A DNA stretch of 64,000 nucleotides, from the NCBI GenBank assembly GCA_963749575.1, contig CAVVNM010000009.1:515123-579122 (forward strand). The letters run 5' to 3'. Under the pieces are notes generated by a model. The model was not told the DNA's origin. It made no database searches and worked only from the letters and a program-made list of their open reading frames with translations. This DNA comes from JAMXLO01 sp963749575 (GTDB lineage Bacteria > Pseudomonadota > Alphaproteobacteria > Acetobacterales > Acetobacteraceae). The position numbers and the translations under genes were made by a program. Shown one piece after another: positions 1 through 8,836 of the stretch. Each line of letters starts with the position of its first letter. Position 1 is the first letter of the stretch.

Positions 1-182
1 GTATAGTCATAGGCTGCATGCGGATCGGCGACGATCGCGTCGCAGGCAGCGGCAACACCGGGCGAATAGGCGAGCGACAGGTCGCGCTGGGTGGCCATGC
101 GCTTGGTCGGCTCGATCGCCAGCTTCCCCGGTTGCGGCAGCCGGTGGTAGTCCAGTGCCGCCTTGCGGAAGTCGTCATCCAT
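1..182 (-). CDS. maeB: NADP-dependent malic enzyme, N-terminal part (runs off the left edge)
   Basis: Malic enzyme oxidatively decarboxylates malate to pyruvate and feeds NADPH and pyruvate pools. Sixty codons are visible from an ATG at 182 reading leftward. They include ALDYHRLPQPGKLAIEPTK and the family-typical block ATQRDLSLAYSPGVA, followed by the start of the DPHAAYDYT segment. These match the N-terminus of the large (about 750-residue) bacterial MaeB proteins, which carry a malic domain, an NAD-binding domain and a phosphotransacetylase-like tail. Only the malic-domain start is in the window. The gene is divergent from the methyltransferase that begins near 278. The symbol rests on the N-terminus only. 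Confidence 0.85.
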   Translation of the reverse strand, partial: MDDDFRKAALDYHRLPQPGKLAIEPTKRMATQRDLSLAYSPGVAAACDAIVADPHAAYDY

Positions 183-277
183 CGGCCACGCACCCTCGGT
201 TCGTCACCGCCAGGATGAGCGACGCGGCAAGGGCTGGCAACGATGCGAGGCTGGTGGCTTCGGGTGATGCTGCGATC

Positions 278-1415
278 ATGAAGTTCGAACAGGTCTACGG
301 TATGCTGGCGAGCCATCAGCGCGAGCGCCCCGGTTGGTACGTTGTCCTCGGCGAGGACACGCTGCGGGAGATTTACCAGCATGTCGTCGCGACCGGGGCG
401 AAGGATTGCCTGGAACTCGGCACCGCATTCGGCTCGACCACCTGTGTCATGGCCGCCGCGGTCGAGGAAAATGGCGGGGGCATGGTCACGACGATCGACC
501 GGATCGGCCGCAGGCCGGTGGGAGTTGCGGAACTGGCGGAACTTACCGGTCTGACCCAGGTACGTGCGCGGGATCGAACTCAAGGCCGGATACAACTGGT
601 TTCTGCTGGGCGCGCTCCGCGAGCAGACCAGGGGCGCCGTCTGCGAACCCTGCTACGACTTCTGCTTCCTGGATGGAGCGCATCTGTGGGAACCCGATGC
701 GCTCGCCACCCTGCTCGCGACCAAGCTCCTGCGCCCTGGCGGCTGGCTGCTGATGGATGACCTCCATTTCAAGCCCCGCTCCATTCCCGGATGGGAACGC
801 ATCTTCAGCGACGCGTCGAACGATGAGCTGAACACCAGTCAGGTGGGGATGGTGTTCGACCTGGTGGTCAAGTCTCACCCGGACCTGGAGCGATTTTCGC
901 TGTCCTACGCCGGACATATGGGATGGGCGCGCAAGCGGGGCGGCACTCCCGGCGAATGGCGTCCTGGCACCGTGATCGCGGAGCAGGTGACGGGCTCATG
1001 GAGCCGCAGCCATGACGGCGTCTCGGCCATCAGGAACCAGCCGCATAGCGAAGGAGTCGTTATCGCCGCACAGCAGGGCGGCGGCGCGTTCGTCCGTGCG
1101 ACACTCGGCGACCCGTGGGTTCAGCTCAGTGTGCCGAACCAGCCACTTCGGCCGGTCGACTATGTGACGCTGCGCGTGCGCATGGTCTCGCCGGATATCG
1201 ACTTCGTGCAGATCTTCTGGATCGGCGTGGGCGATTCGTTCTTCAGCGAGGCGCGCAGCATGCGCTGCCTCGTGCGGTCGCTGCGCGAGCCGCAGGACCT
1301 GACCTTCCGTATCGGCGGCACGGAGCTTGAGCGAACCATAAGGATGCTGCGCCTGGATCCTGCTGACGGTCCATGCGAGCTGCTGCTGGCAAGTCTGACC
1401 GTCGGCGGCTGGTAG
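278..1415 (+). CDS. Class I SAM-dependent methyltransferase, one frameshift
   Basis: The reading frame begins at MKFEQVYGML (ATG 278; an in-frame ATG at 215 is an alternative). It shows a Rossmann SAM-binding motif, CLELGTAFGSTT, and later the acidic motif FLDGAH followed by LLRPGGWLLMDD, as in the Methyltransf_24 type. At about 560 the frame breaks: removing one G from the CCAGGTACG context joins the first part to YVRGIELKAGYNWF and restores one protein of about 378 residues. The last 130 residues are not methyltransferase-like and look beta-rich; I do not recognise them. The substrate is unknown. The break is probably a sequence error, but a real lesion cannot be excluded. Confidence 0.7.
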
Positions 1416-1432
1416 ATTGGCTCCGGTCCCGC

Positions 1433-1819
1433 CTACCCGTCGGCGCGACACTGCAGCGATCGAAGGTGTTGCAGGATCGCTTCCAGATCCTGCACGCGGA
1501 ACGGCTTCTGCAACACCGGCACGTCGGCATGCGTCGCAGTCGTGGCTGACGCACCATAGCCGGTGACGAACGCGAACGGAATCCCGCGGGCGCGCAGCAC
1601 ATCCGCCAACGGCCAGGCCGGCACGCCACGGAGATTGACGTCGACGAAGGCCAGATCGAAACGCTGGGTCGCGGCCACTTCCATCGCTTCATCGAGCTGT
1701 CCCACGGTCGCCGTTACCTCGCAGGCGAACTCCGCCAGCATTTCCTCCATCAGCATGGCGATCAGCGTTTCGTCCTCGACCAGCAGAACGCGGCACTTGC
1801 CGTCGGTTTCGAGTGTCAT
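1433..1819 (-). CDS. Single-domain response regulator (CheY-like receiver)
   Basis: A 128-residue protein made only of a receiver domain. The acidic pair is in LLVEDE near residue 15, the phospho-acceptor Asp is in LAFVDVNLRG near residue 59, the Thr switch is in AFVTGYG and the conserved Lys is in VLQKPFR. No output domain follows, so it probably works as a phosphate shuttle or by binding a partner. Receivers of this sequence type often accompany HWE-type kinases in Alphaproteobacteria, but no kinase lies next to it here. It starts at ATG 1819, and its 3' end converges on the methyltransferase. Confidence 0.85.
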   Translation of the reverse strand: MTLETDGKCRVLLVEDETLIAMLMEEMLAEFACEVTATVGQLDEAMEVAATQRFDLAFVDVNLRGVPAWPLADVLRARGIPFAFVTGYGASATTATHADVPVLQKPFRVQDLEAILQHLRSLQCRADG

Positions 1820-1975
1820 TCCCGTGTCCTCAATGCCGCTTGCCCGGCGTCACCGCTGCGGCGCGTCGGACCCAAAGACCACGGCAGGAATGCCAACATG
1901 CGCCGTCGACAGGTCGGGAACAACAACACTCGTGCCACCCACGCGCGGCCAGGATCGCATTCCCCGCAATGTGAA

Positions 1976-2061
1976 TGGTGCGGTCGAGAAGACTCGAACT
2001 TCCACGGGGTTACCCCCACAAGCACCTCAAGCTTGCGCGTCTACCATTCCGCCACGACCGC
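1976..2061 (-). tRNA. tRNA-Leu (anticodon GAG)
   Basis: Read on the minus strand, the acceptor strands GCGGTCG and CGACCGC pair. The D-arm contains TGGCGGAATGGTAGACGC. The anticodon stem CAAGC/GCTTG holds loop TTGAGGT with anticodon GAG. There is a long class II variable arm and a TTCGAGT T-loop. The discriminator is A and CCA is encoded (1976-1978). The long variable arm and anticodon agree on leucine. Confidence 0.93.
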
Positions 2062-2389
2062 CCGGGCAGGCGGCGGGGTATAGCGGATGAAGGGTGCCCC
2101 TTCAATTGGCGCCGGTCCTCGCTGCAGGACAATCGGGCGAATGGTTGGAGCCGCAGTGCCACGCCGCAATTGACCTCCGTGGCCCTCCGTGGCGCTCGAT
2201 CTTCCTCAGTGTTGAAACCTTATACCCCTTGCTTTCCGGCCGCTCCGGCGGGTCGGACGTTTACCGGATTGGAACGGCGAGGACCACGATGAACCACGGA
2301 GCAGGGAATGCCGGCGCCGCGCGTGCCCACGGCGCGCCTCGGCGGCAACCGTGGCCCTCGCCACGGCGCCGTGTTAAGCACTTCCGACC
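2062..2389. repeat. Intergenic stretch with CTCCGTGG inverted repeats and a lipB-proximal hairpin
   Basis: No convincing gene is seen here. CTCCGTGG occurs twice in direct orientation (2175-2182 and 2185-2192) and once inverted as CCACGGAG (2294-2301), so the segment can fold back on itself. It resembles the short extragenic repeats scattered in many proteobacteria. A separate 7-bp hairpin, CCGTGGC (2349-2355) / GCCACGG (2360-2366), with a four-base loop lies 23 bases before the lipB start and could affect its translation. No Shine-Dalgarno sequence is obvious before lipB. Confidence 0.4.
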
Positions 2390-3094
2390 ATGGCAACGAT
2401 GCCGGCCGTGCGCCCCACAATCCCCGAATGGTGCCTCACCAAGGGCCTCACACCCTACGCCCATGCCGTCGCCCACATGCAGGCACGCGTCGCCGCCATC
2501 CGCGCCGGCACGGAACCCGAGCTGATCTGGCTGGTGGAACATCCGCCGCTGTATACCGCAGGCACCTCGGCCCGCCCCGAGCAGCTGACCGACCCCGGCC
2601 GCTTCCCGACCTTTGCCACCGGGCGCGGCGGACAGTGGACCTATCACGGCCCCGGCCAGCGCGTGGTCTACGTCATGCTGGACCTGACCCGCCGGCATGG
2701 TGCGGTCCCCGCGCGCGACGTTCGCTGCTTCGTAAACGGGCTGGAGGAATGGCTGGTCCGTACCCTCGCCCGCTTCGGCGTGCGCGGCGAACGACGGGAC
2801 GGCCGCATCGGTATCTGGGTCGCCGATCCCGCCGCCGGCACCGAGGCCAAGATCGCCGCCATCGGCGTTCGGGTGTCCCGTTGGGTGAGCTGGCATGGCG
2901 TCGCCTTGAATGTCGCGCCCGACCTCGGCCACTACGCCGGCATCGTCCCCTGCGGTATCAGCGAGCACGGCATCACCAGCCTGCAGGCTCTCGGCATCGC
3001 GGCAACCATGGCAGGAGCCGACGCCGCACTCGGCGCGGCCTGGGGCGAGGTGTTCGCCGATGCCGGCGCAACGGGAGGTTGCTTCATCCCATAG
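2390..3094 (+). CDS. lipB: Octanoyl-[acyl-carrier-protein]:protein N-octanoyltransferase
   Basis: LipB moves octanoyl groups from acyl carrier protein to the lipoyl domains of 2-oxoacid dehydrogenases and the glycine cleavage H protein, the first step of lipoate synthesis. The 234-residue protein has normal length. It shows LVEHPPLYTAGTSA, the RGGQWTYHGPGQ substrate loop, KIAAIGVRVSRWVSWHG with the catalytic Lys, and IVPCGISEHGITS with the catalytic Cys. ATG 2390 and ATG 2399 are both possible starts, and neither has a clear ribosome site. It stands alone between a repeat-containing region and a small-protein gene. Confidence 0.95.
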   Translation: MATMPAVRPTIPEWCLTKGLTPYAHAVAHMQARVAAIRAGTEPELIWLVEHPPLYTAGTSARPEQLTDPGRFPTFATGRGGQWTYHGPGQRVVYVMLDLTRRHGAVPARDVRCFVNGLEEWLVRTLARFGVRGERRDGRIGIWVADPAAGTEAKIAAIGVRVSRWVSWHGVALNVAPDLGHYAGIVPCGISEHGITSLQALGIAATMAGADAALGAAWGEVFADAGATGGCFIP

Positions 3095-3200
3095 CGGCGC
3101 CGCCACGCGTCGGCTGCGGCCCGCCGATACTGCTGCCGCCAGTGCAGCGACAGCGCGCGCGTTGCGCGGTGAAATGCTTCAGAGCGTGCCGCCCCCGCGT

Positions 3201-3250
3201 CCTCCATCTCTCCCTTCGTCCGCCCCCTTTGGGGCGGTCAACGATGGAGG
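3201..3250 (+). promoter_or_regulatory. Nested hairpin that can mask the ribosome site of the 49-codon gene
   Basis: CCTCCATC (3201-3208) is complementary to GATGGAGG (3243-3250), which contains the GGAGG ribosome site just before ATG 3256. Inside this outer stem sits a strong 7-bp hairpin, CCGCCCC (3220-3226) / GGGGCGG (3231-3237), with a CTTT loop. Folding would hide the ribosome site. There is no T-run, so it is not a standard lipB terminator. The regulatory role is inferred from pairing only. Confidence 0.5.
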
Positions 3251-3255
3251 GGACC

Positions 3256-3405
3256 ATGCTTACAACCTTGCTTGTCGCTCTGGGCGCGCTGTTGCTCGCA
3301 GTGGTGGGCGGTGCGGTCCTCGATCCGGGGCCGCCGCGTGGCACGCGGGAGACCGACCGTCGGGAACCGCCGTACCGTGAGAACGACGCGCTGACCGCCT
3401 TCTGA
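3256..3405 (+). CDS. Small single-pass membrane peptide (49 residues), unknown function
   Basis: ATG 3256 is preceded by GGAGGGGACC, a strong ribosome site, and the frame stops at 3405. The first 22 residues (MLTTLLVALGALLLAVVGG) form one hydrophobic helix or signal anchor. They are followed by a Pro/Arg/Glu-rich polar tail ending in ENDALTAF. No Cys lipobox is seen. I do not recognise a family. Support comes from the ribosome site, the clean amphipathic layout and the structured leader upstream. Confidence 0.55.
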   Translation: MLTTLLVALGALLLAVVGGAVLDPGPPRGTRETDRREPPYRENDALTAF

Positions 3406-3480
3406 GGACCCGCTGCGGAAACGCGATGCCGGTTGTCGCGGTGTTGCGTGCCCGGCGGGCCGGTCCGGACCGAGCCCGGA

Positions 3481-3864
3481 TCATGCGACGGCGATAGCCT
3501 CCACCTCGACCTTCCAGGCCGCATTGCTGAGGCCGCCGATGATCAGCGTGCTGGCCGGCCGATATGCACCCAGCACTGACGCACGCCCGGCGCGCACCGC
3601 GGCGATGTCGGCTGGATTGCACACGATCGTGGTGATCTTCACCAGATTCTCGATCCCCATGCCGGCCGCCCTCAGTTGCGCCTGCAAGTTCCGCCACGCC
3701 AGCGCGCTCTGAGCCTCGGCGTTCTCCGGGATGCTGCCGTCCGCTGCGACGCCAACCTGCCCGCTGAGATACAGCGTCCGCGTTGCAGCAGTCACCTCGA
3801 CGGCCTGGGTGTACTGGCCGGCCGGTGCCGGCGCGTCGGCCGCGTTGATGTCGCGACGTTGCAT
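3481..3864 (-). CDS. RidA/YjgF/UK114 family protein (enamine/imine deaminase-like)
   Basis: A 127-residue protein with normal RidA length. RidA proteins hydrolyse reactive enamines and imines released by PLP enzymes; some subgroups have other roles. Visible are LYLSGQVGVAADG, NLQAQLRAAGMGIENLVKITTIV and a C-terminal EVEAIAV. The usual R-x-A segment appears as RASVLGAYRPAST, but the strand that carries the substrate-binding Arg in canonical RidA is diverged (KVEVEAIAVA). This suggests a RidA-like subgroup member rather than the classical deaminase. It is the last gene of a minus-strand series that begins with the pseudouridine synthase. Confidence 0.85.
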   Translation of the reverse strand: MQRRDINAADAPAPAGQYTQAVEVTAATRTLYLSGQVGVAADGSIPENAEAQSALAWRNLQAQLRAAGMGIENLVKITTIVCNPADIAAVRAGRASVLGAYRPASTLIIGGLSNAAWKVEVEAIAVA

Positions 3865-3948
3865 GGCAATCTCCTTGGTTGCGCTGTCGCGCAGGGCAGC
3901 CCGAATTTCCGCGCGAAGTCCAGGGCCGACACCGGCGGTCGCAGCGCC

Positions 3949-4224
3949 CTACAGCGATGGCACCTGGCGAAAGCCGAACTGTTCCGGCGGATCCGCAAGA
4001 TCCTCCTCGATGCTGACCACCTGGGCCATGCGCGGACCGCGGCGGCACAGGCGCAGCAGTTCCTCGACGGCGGCGGTATCTCCGGCCACCAGCGCCTCCA
4101 CCGAACCATCGATCCGGTTGCGCACCCAACCCGAGACACCCAATGCGTGCGCCTTCTCGACCATCCATGCGCGGAAGCCAGTGCCCTGTACCCGGCCGCT
4201 GATGATCAGGCGCTTGCAATTCAT
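3949..4224 (-). CDS. acyP: Acylphosphatase
   Basis: A 91-residue small cytoplasmic hydrolase of acyl phosphates. The signature GRVQGTGFRAWM carries the catalytic Arg of VQGxxFR. The second motif appears as GWVRNRIDGSVEA, with the catalytic Asn. Length and motif order are normal. Its start overlaps the stop of the upstream ATP12 gene by four bases (ATGA), which indicates translational coupling. Confidence 0.92.
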   Translation of the reverse strand: MNCKRLIISGRVQGTGFRAWMVEKAHALGVSGWVRNRIDGSVEALVAGDTAAVEELLRLCRRGPRMAQVVSIEEDLADPPEQFGFRQVPSL

Positions 4225-4940
4225 GGCTGCCCCGCCGATCGTGTCAGGTCCAGGAAGCGCACAGCGAGTGCGATATCGGCTGCAATTGCGGCGCGCCGGG
4301 CGGCCGCCGCCGCATCCTCACCCCACGCCTCGGCCTGATACAGCTCATCCAGCGCCCCCAGTTCATGCGCGGTGGCAGCAGCCAGCTCACCCTCAGCCAT
4401 CGCCAACCCCAGCACCAGGCTGCCCAACACCGGTACCGCGACGCCGAGCGCCGCCAATGCCGGCACATCGAGTGCGGCCACCGCGCGACGCAGCGCGGCG
4501 ACGCTGGCACGCTGCTGCTTCACAAATGCGATGCCGCTGCCAACCCGCAGCGGCGCATCATAGGTCAGCGCGACCCAATCCAGCCAGGGCTGCCAAGCAC
4601 GGCTCTGGCGAGCGACCAGCTCCGCCGGCCGTTCGGCGCGGTAGCACAGCAGATCGCTCTCAGCGTAGCGGGCGATGGCGTCGATGGTCGGCGCCGGATC
4701 GGGCGCGATGCGCTGCTGGGCGGTACCGGCCAGGCGCGTGAGCGGCGTGTCGGCAAACGACACTTCGCCACCCTTGCCACCGCCCGCCGCCTGCCATTCC
4801 GCGGCGATCGCATGGGCCAGCGGTTCGGCGCCCACCCGCAGGACGGCGCCACCCGGCAGGTGCATCGCCTTGCCGTCGAGCAGAATGGCATACCCGACCT
4901 CGCCGGGTTGCAGCGTCACGGTGTCCCAGAACCGCTTCAC
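4221..4940 (-). CDS. ATP12-type F1-ATPase assembly chaperone
   Basis: This 239-residue protein matches the alphaproteobacterial and mitochondrial ATP12 family, which helps assemble the F1 alpha subunit into ATP synthase. Visible are FWDTVTLQPGEVGYAILLDG near the N-terminus, AEWQAAGG, a polar D-L-L-C-Y-R-A segment (SDLLCYRAERP), and QSRAWQPWLDWV. These are family landmarks in the right order. It lies 10 bases after AsmA and is coupled to the acylphosphatase gene. The family is found in Alphaproteobacteria and mitochondria, which supports the class assignment of the organism. Confidence 0.9.
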   Translation of the reverse strand: MKRFWDTVTLQPGEVGYAILLDGKAMHLPGGAVLRVGAEPLAHAIAAEWQAAGGGKGGEVSFADTPLTRLAGTAQQRIAPDPAPTIDAIARYAESDLLCYRAERPAELVARQSRAWQPWLDWVALTYDAPLRVGSGIAFVKQQRASVAALRRAVAALDVPALAALGVAVPVLGSLVLGLAMAEGELAAATAHELGALDELYQAEAWGEDAAAAARRAAIAADIALAVRFLDLTRSAGQP

Positions 4941-4950
4941 GACCGCCCTC

Positions 4951-7251
4951 TCATCGCAGCAACTGCTTCAGGACATTGCCCAGATTTGGCGGTTTCTGCT
5001 GCTGCGGTGCGGCCGGCGCAGGCCGGCCCGACGACGGCGCAGCGCCTGACGGGCCGCAATCCGCTTCCGCTCCACCAAGCAGCTGTTTCCCGCCCAGCGC
5101 CCCGGCAATCAGTCCCAGCGGAGTCGCGCCGCCGAGCACCGCACCCGCCACGGTTCCCGCACTTTGCGCGACCGCGGCCGCGGGGTCGGACGCGGTGTGT
5201 GGCGAGCGGAACGGACCGCTGATCCGGATCGGCAGCACCACACCCACCCCGGCCAGCTTCGCCTGCGGGCGCACGTGCAGGTCAAGCGTTTCGGCGCCAA
5301 GGTCGAGGCTGCCGTCTCCATCCATGGTGAGCAGCGTAGCGACGAATGCCAGCGAGCGCACCGTGGCGATCCCGTGGTTCGCGTCGAGGCGGGCGACGAA
5401 GCACTGCACCTGGCTGGTTCCGCCGCGACCGACCAGGTCCAATAGATTGCTCGCCCGCAGGATCGATCCCAGCGAGCTGCCGAGCAGGCGGTTGTCCACC
5501 GTGCCGTTGGCCATGCTGAGCCCGAGCGACCCATCCAGGCTGGCGGCAATCGCATGCGGTGTCGCCCCGGTGCCGCGGAGATCGGCCTGGACATTGAGGC
5601 TGCCGCTCAAGTACGCCGGCTCGCCCGCGGCAGCGAGCAGGGGCTGAACCTCCAGCGCAGGGATCCGCAGCCGCAGCGCGACCGCCGGATTGGCCTGAGC
5701 CGCGTCGGCGCTGAGCGCGCCATCAAGATGACCCTGCGGCAAATCGGCGGCGACCGGGTCAAGCCGCAACCGGCCGCCGCGCAGGTCGATGTGGGTCGCG
5801 ATGCCGCGGTAGGTGGCGCCGCCCGATACCAGCTGCGCAATTTTCAGCTGCACATCGGCATCCCCGGTGCGCAACAGATCAAACCGGATCGGTGTGTCCG
5901 GAATCAGCCGATCGCTGGCAGGCGGCTGGGCGCTCGCGGCGGCAGGCGCAGCGCCGGCACTGGCTGGTGGCTTGCGGAGCGCGGCAAGCACCGGATCGAG
6001 GTCGATCCTGTCGGACATCACCTCGGCTTGCACCGCCGGTCGGCCGTCCTTGCCTCGCGCTGCGGTGCCCTTGATCGTCAGGTTCGACCCCAGGGCCTGC
6101 AGATGCAGGTCGAGCGCGATCGGCCCGGCCGCCCCGGCGCCTGCCCACAGCACGGCGGCGGAACCGACCGAACCGCTCAGCGTCGCAGGCGAAGCGGCGA
6201 AGCTGCCCTGAGCGGAGACCTGCACCGGCTGACCGAGATCTGCCGCAGTGACATCGAGCCGGTCCAGCCGCAGCCCTGCCACCATCCCGGTCAGATCGGA
6301 TGGCCCGATATGTAGCGTCAGGCCGGACAGCTCAGGCAGCGCGGCACCGGTATCGGCGACCTGCGCGGCGAGATCGACAGCGCGCAGCGGCGGCAGTTTC
6401 AATTCCGGCAGGAGCGGTGAAAGTGCTGCAACATCAGGTATATTAGCGCTAATCTTCAGACGATAGCCGCGGCCCTGAAGGGGCTGGGCCACAACGCCGT
6501 CCACCACCAGTTTCGCGCCGGCGGCCTCCAGGTGTGCCTGTACTGGCCAGACAGCACCGGTGCCCCGCTCCCATAGCCAGGTCAGCGGTCCGAAATTGGC
6601 GGCCAGGGTGAAGGGCGTGCTATCGTAAGTCGCTGACATCGCGAGATTCGGATTGGCATCGGGCGACGCGGTGCTGGCGTGCAGATCGGCGATACCGAAT
6701 ACCATGCTCCGGCCGACGCGGCCGTCGCGCCACGTGAGCAGGCCATTCTCGATCCGCACATCGGCCACCCCGATGCGGGTCCTCGCGCCGTCCGGTGCGC
6801 CGCTGGAGGTTGACGGCGGCGCGGGCGGGCGGGTCTCGGGGGTAAACAGCCAGTTCGGCCGGCCTTGCGCATCGATTTCAAGCATGATGTCCGGTTTCAC
6901 CAGCACCAGCGTGTCGATCTCCACGCGACGGCTCAGCAGCGGGATCAGCGCGAGCTTCGCGTCCAACCGCTCGAGTGTCGCCATTTGCGGGCGCGAGAAG
7001 CCAGGCGGGTTGGCGAAGCCGACGCCTCGCACGACCAATGTCGGCCGGAGCGACAAGCCCAGTTGGATCCGGCCCTGGAGCATCAGATCCCGCCCGGTCG
7101 CCTGTTTCACTGCGGCGATGATCCGCGGCTTCAGGCTGTCCGGATCGAAGCTGAGTGCGACGACCGCGCCGCCGGCGATGACCAGCACGACCAGTCCCGC
7201 CAGCGACCAAAGCCCGATGCGCAGCACACGCGAGAAGGTTCGCCGTGCCAT
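4951..7251 (-). CDS. AsmA-family inner-membrane protein
   Basis: This 766-residue protein has one N-terminal membrane anchor (about residues 12-33) and a long periplasmic beta-rich body. AsmA proteins act in outer-membrane lipid homeostasis, and some form bridge-like lipid conduits. Visible are LKPRIIAAVKQATGRDL just after the anchor, FANPPGFSRPQMATLERLD, and the C-terminal AsmA_2-type block with LDANHGIATVRSLAFVAT, LDLHVRPQAKLAGVGVVLP and RISGPFRSP. The extreme C-terminus is Pro/Gln-rich. It sits between the pseudouridine synthase and ATP12 genes with short gaps, in a probable operon. Confidence 0.9.
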   Translation of the reverse strand: MARRTFSRVLRIGLWSLAGLVVLVIAGGAVVALSFDPDSLKPRIIAAVKQATGRDLMLQGRIQLGLSLRPTLVVRGVGFANPPGFSRPQMATLERLDAKLALIPLLSRRVEIDTLVLVKPDIMLEIDAQGRPNWLFTPETRPPAPPSTSSGAPDGARTRIGVADVRIENGLLTWRDGRVGRSMVFGIADLHASTASPDANPNLAMSATYDSTPFTLAANFGPLTWLWERGTGAVWPVQAHLEAAGAKLVVDGVVAQPLQGRGYRLKISANIPDVAALSPLLPELKLPPLRAVDLAAQVADTGAALPELSGLTLHIGPSDLTGMVAGLRLDRLDVTAADLGQPVQVSAQGSFAASPATLSGSVGSAAVLWAGAGAAGPIALDLHLQALGSNLTIKGTAARGKDGRPAVQAEVMSDRIDLDPVLAALRKPPASAGAAPAAASAQPPASDRLIPDTPIRFDLLRTGDADVQLKIAQLVSGGATYRGIATHIDLRGGRLRLDPVAADLPQGHLDGALSADAAQANPAVALRLRIPALEVQPLLAAAGEPAYLSGSLNVQADLRGTGATPHAIAASLDGSLGLSMANGTVDNRLLGSSLGSILRASNLLDLVGRGGTSQVQCFVARLDANHGIATVRSLAFVATLLTMDGDGSLDLGAETLDLHVRPQAKLAGVGVVLPIRISGPFRSPHTASDPAAAVAQSAGTVAGAVLGGATPLGLIAGALGGKQLLGGAEADCGPSGAAPSSGRPAPAAPQQQKPPNLGNVLKQLLR

Positions 7252-7267
7252 CGCCTGCTTCCTCCTG

Positions 7268-8254
7268 CTAGCGCCGGTGCGGCGGGCGAGCCGGTGGCGC
7301 GTGAAAACCCAGCGTGCGGAACGTCGCCGTCATGTGGGGCGGCAGGTCCGCCTCCACCAGCAACGTTCCACCGGCGGGATGGGGCAGGCGAAGCGCGCGG
7401 GCATGCAGGTGAAGTTCGCTCGACAGCCCCTCCACGGTGGCTGCGAAGGCATTGTTCTGATCGGGCCGGGCGTATTTCACGTCGCCCAGGATCGGCGCGC
7501 CGAGCGCCACGCAGTGGACGCGAAGCTGATGGGTGCGCCCGGTCAGCGGGGACAATTCCAGCCATGCCAGTTTCTGCCCGGCGTGGTCGAGCGTGCGGTA
7601 GTCGGTGATGGCCCTGGCTGCCGCCTTGTCGTCGCGGTCCGCCACCTCGGTGCGCTCGCCGCGGGCGCCGCCGATGCGCCGCAGCGGCAGGTCGATGCGG
7701 CCTTCTGGCGGCATCGGACGGCGCGCAACGACAGCCCAGTAGGTCTTCTCCACGGCCCGGCTGCGAAATGCCGCCGCCAGCTTCGCTGCGGTGCCCGGCG
7801 TACGGGCGAGCAGCAACACGCCCGAGGTGTCACGGTCCAGCCGATGCACCAGGCGCGGGCGATCCGCCGAACCAAACCGCAGCGCATCGAGCAGCGCGTC
7901 CAGATGATGGGTGATGCCCGGCCCGCCCTGCACCGGCATGCCGTGCGGCTTGTTCAGCACCAACAGGTGATCGTCGCGATGGAGCACCAGCCGCTGCAGG
8001 TCGCGCGCGGTGTTCGCGTCGATGTCCGAAACCGGCTTCGCAGGCGGTGCGGCGGGAAGCGGCGGAATGCGCAGCGATTGACCGGCGACGAGACGGGTCG
8101 CCGGATCGGCACGGTGGCCGTCCACGCGGACCTGTCCGGTGCGGCACAGCTTCTGGATCGCGCCTTGCGTCAGGCCCGGATAATGCCTTCGGAACCAGCG
8201 ATCCAGCCGGATGTCGGCTTCGTCGGCCGAGACTACGCGGGTAGCGATGGCCAC
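7268..8254 (-). CDS. rluC: RluA-family 23S rRNA pseudouridine synthase (RluC-like)
   Basis: It isomerises uridines in 23S rRNA. The 328-residue protein has an N-terminal S4 RNA-binding domain (DIRLDRWFRRHYP, then GQVRVDGHR) and a catalytic domain with the hallmark VHRLDRDTSGVLLLART holding the catalytic Asp. ELSPLTGRTHQLRVH and a C-terminal LPHPAGG segment follow. Length and order fit RluC/RluD. RluC is preferred because the alphaproteobacterial genes of this form are usually so named; the modified sites cannot be read from sequence. It is probably the first gene of the 8.3-3.5 kb operon. Confidence 0.88.
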   Translation of the reverse strand: MAIATRVVSADEADIRLDRWFRRHYPGLTQGAIQKLCRTGQVRVDGHRADPATRLVAGQSLRIPPLPAAPPAKPVSDIDANTARDLQRLVLHRDDHLLVLNKPHGMPVQGGPGITHHLDALLDALRFGSADRPRLVHRLDRDTSGVLLLARTPGTAAKLAAAFRSRAVEKTYWAVVARRPMPPEGRIDLPLRRIGGARGERTEVADRDDKAAARAITDYRTLDHAGQKLAWLELSPLTGRTHQLRVHCVALGAPILGDVKYARPDQNNAFAATVEGLSSELHLHARALRLPHPAGGTLLVEADLPPHMTATFRTLGFHAPPARPPHRR

Positions 8255-8365
8255 GTATGCGTCATCTTGGTATGCGTCGTTTCCCGCCGTGGGTGACGAA
8301 CGCGGCTTATACCCGCGGAGCCTGTCGCATCCAACCGGCCAGAGCGGCGGCGGTGCGGGCGTCCG

Positions 8366-8836
8366 CTACAGCGGGATTGCCAACAAGGTATCGATCTTGT
8401 CGCTGTCCAGCACCACGATCCGCTCGTTGAAGCGGAATGGCGTTGCCGAAATATCGATCCTGTCCAGATAGCGCCCGCTGGCGAACAGCATCGATGTACC
8501 ATCGTGCATGACCCGCACCGCCAGGAAATGCGAGTGCACGACGGCGACGCCGCCCGCCACCGCCTTCACCCGGATCGGGCCGACGACATGGCGGTAGCGA
8601 TGCGGTTCGTAGATGTTCGCGCGGCGAAGGGAAAAAACCCGGTCCAGCAGCATCCCGCGCGACGCCGCATACATCACGCCCTGGCGCATCCCCGCCTCGT
8701 GGTTGGCGCGGCTGATGATCAGATAGCGGCACGGATCGCCGAACAGCTCCGGCCATTCCTCCAGCCGGTCCTCGTCGATCCGCTCGGCGTAGTCGCCGAT
8801 CAGTTCGTGGATGCCGAGGCGGACGTCGTCCATCAC
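8366..8836 (-). CDS. Aromatic-ring-hydroxylating dioxygenase, beta (small) subunit
   Basis: This 156-residue protein belongs to the SnoaL-fold small-subunit family that packs against Rieske alpha subunits in ring-hydroxylating dioxygenases. Visible are an N-terminal helix region, IHELIGDYAERIDEDRLEEW, then FGDPCRYLIISRANHEAG and the pair RANIYEPHRYRHVVGP and VAVVHSHFLAVRVMHDG. Its start overlaps the alpha-subunit stop by four bases (ATGA), so the two are translated together. No ferredoxin or reductase gene is adjacent, so electrons must come from elsewhere. The substrate is unknown. Confidence 0.85.
   Translation of the reverse strand: MMDDVRLGIHELIGDYAERIDEDRLEEWPELFGDPCRYLIISRANHEAGMRQGVMYAASRGMLLDRVFSLRRANIYEPHRYRHVVGPIRVKAVAGGVAVVHSHFLAVRVMHDGTSMLFASGRYLDRIDISATPFRFNERIVVLDSDKIDTLLAIPL

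Noticed and set aside
3220..3237. GC hairpin after lipB as a rho-independent terminator
   Set aside because: No T-run follows, and its outer stem pairs with a ribosome site, so a leader structure fits better.
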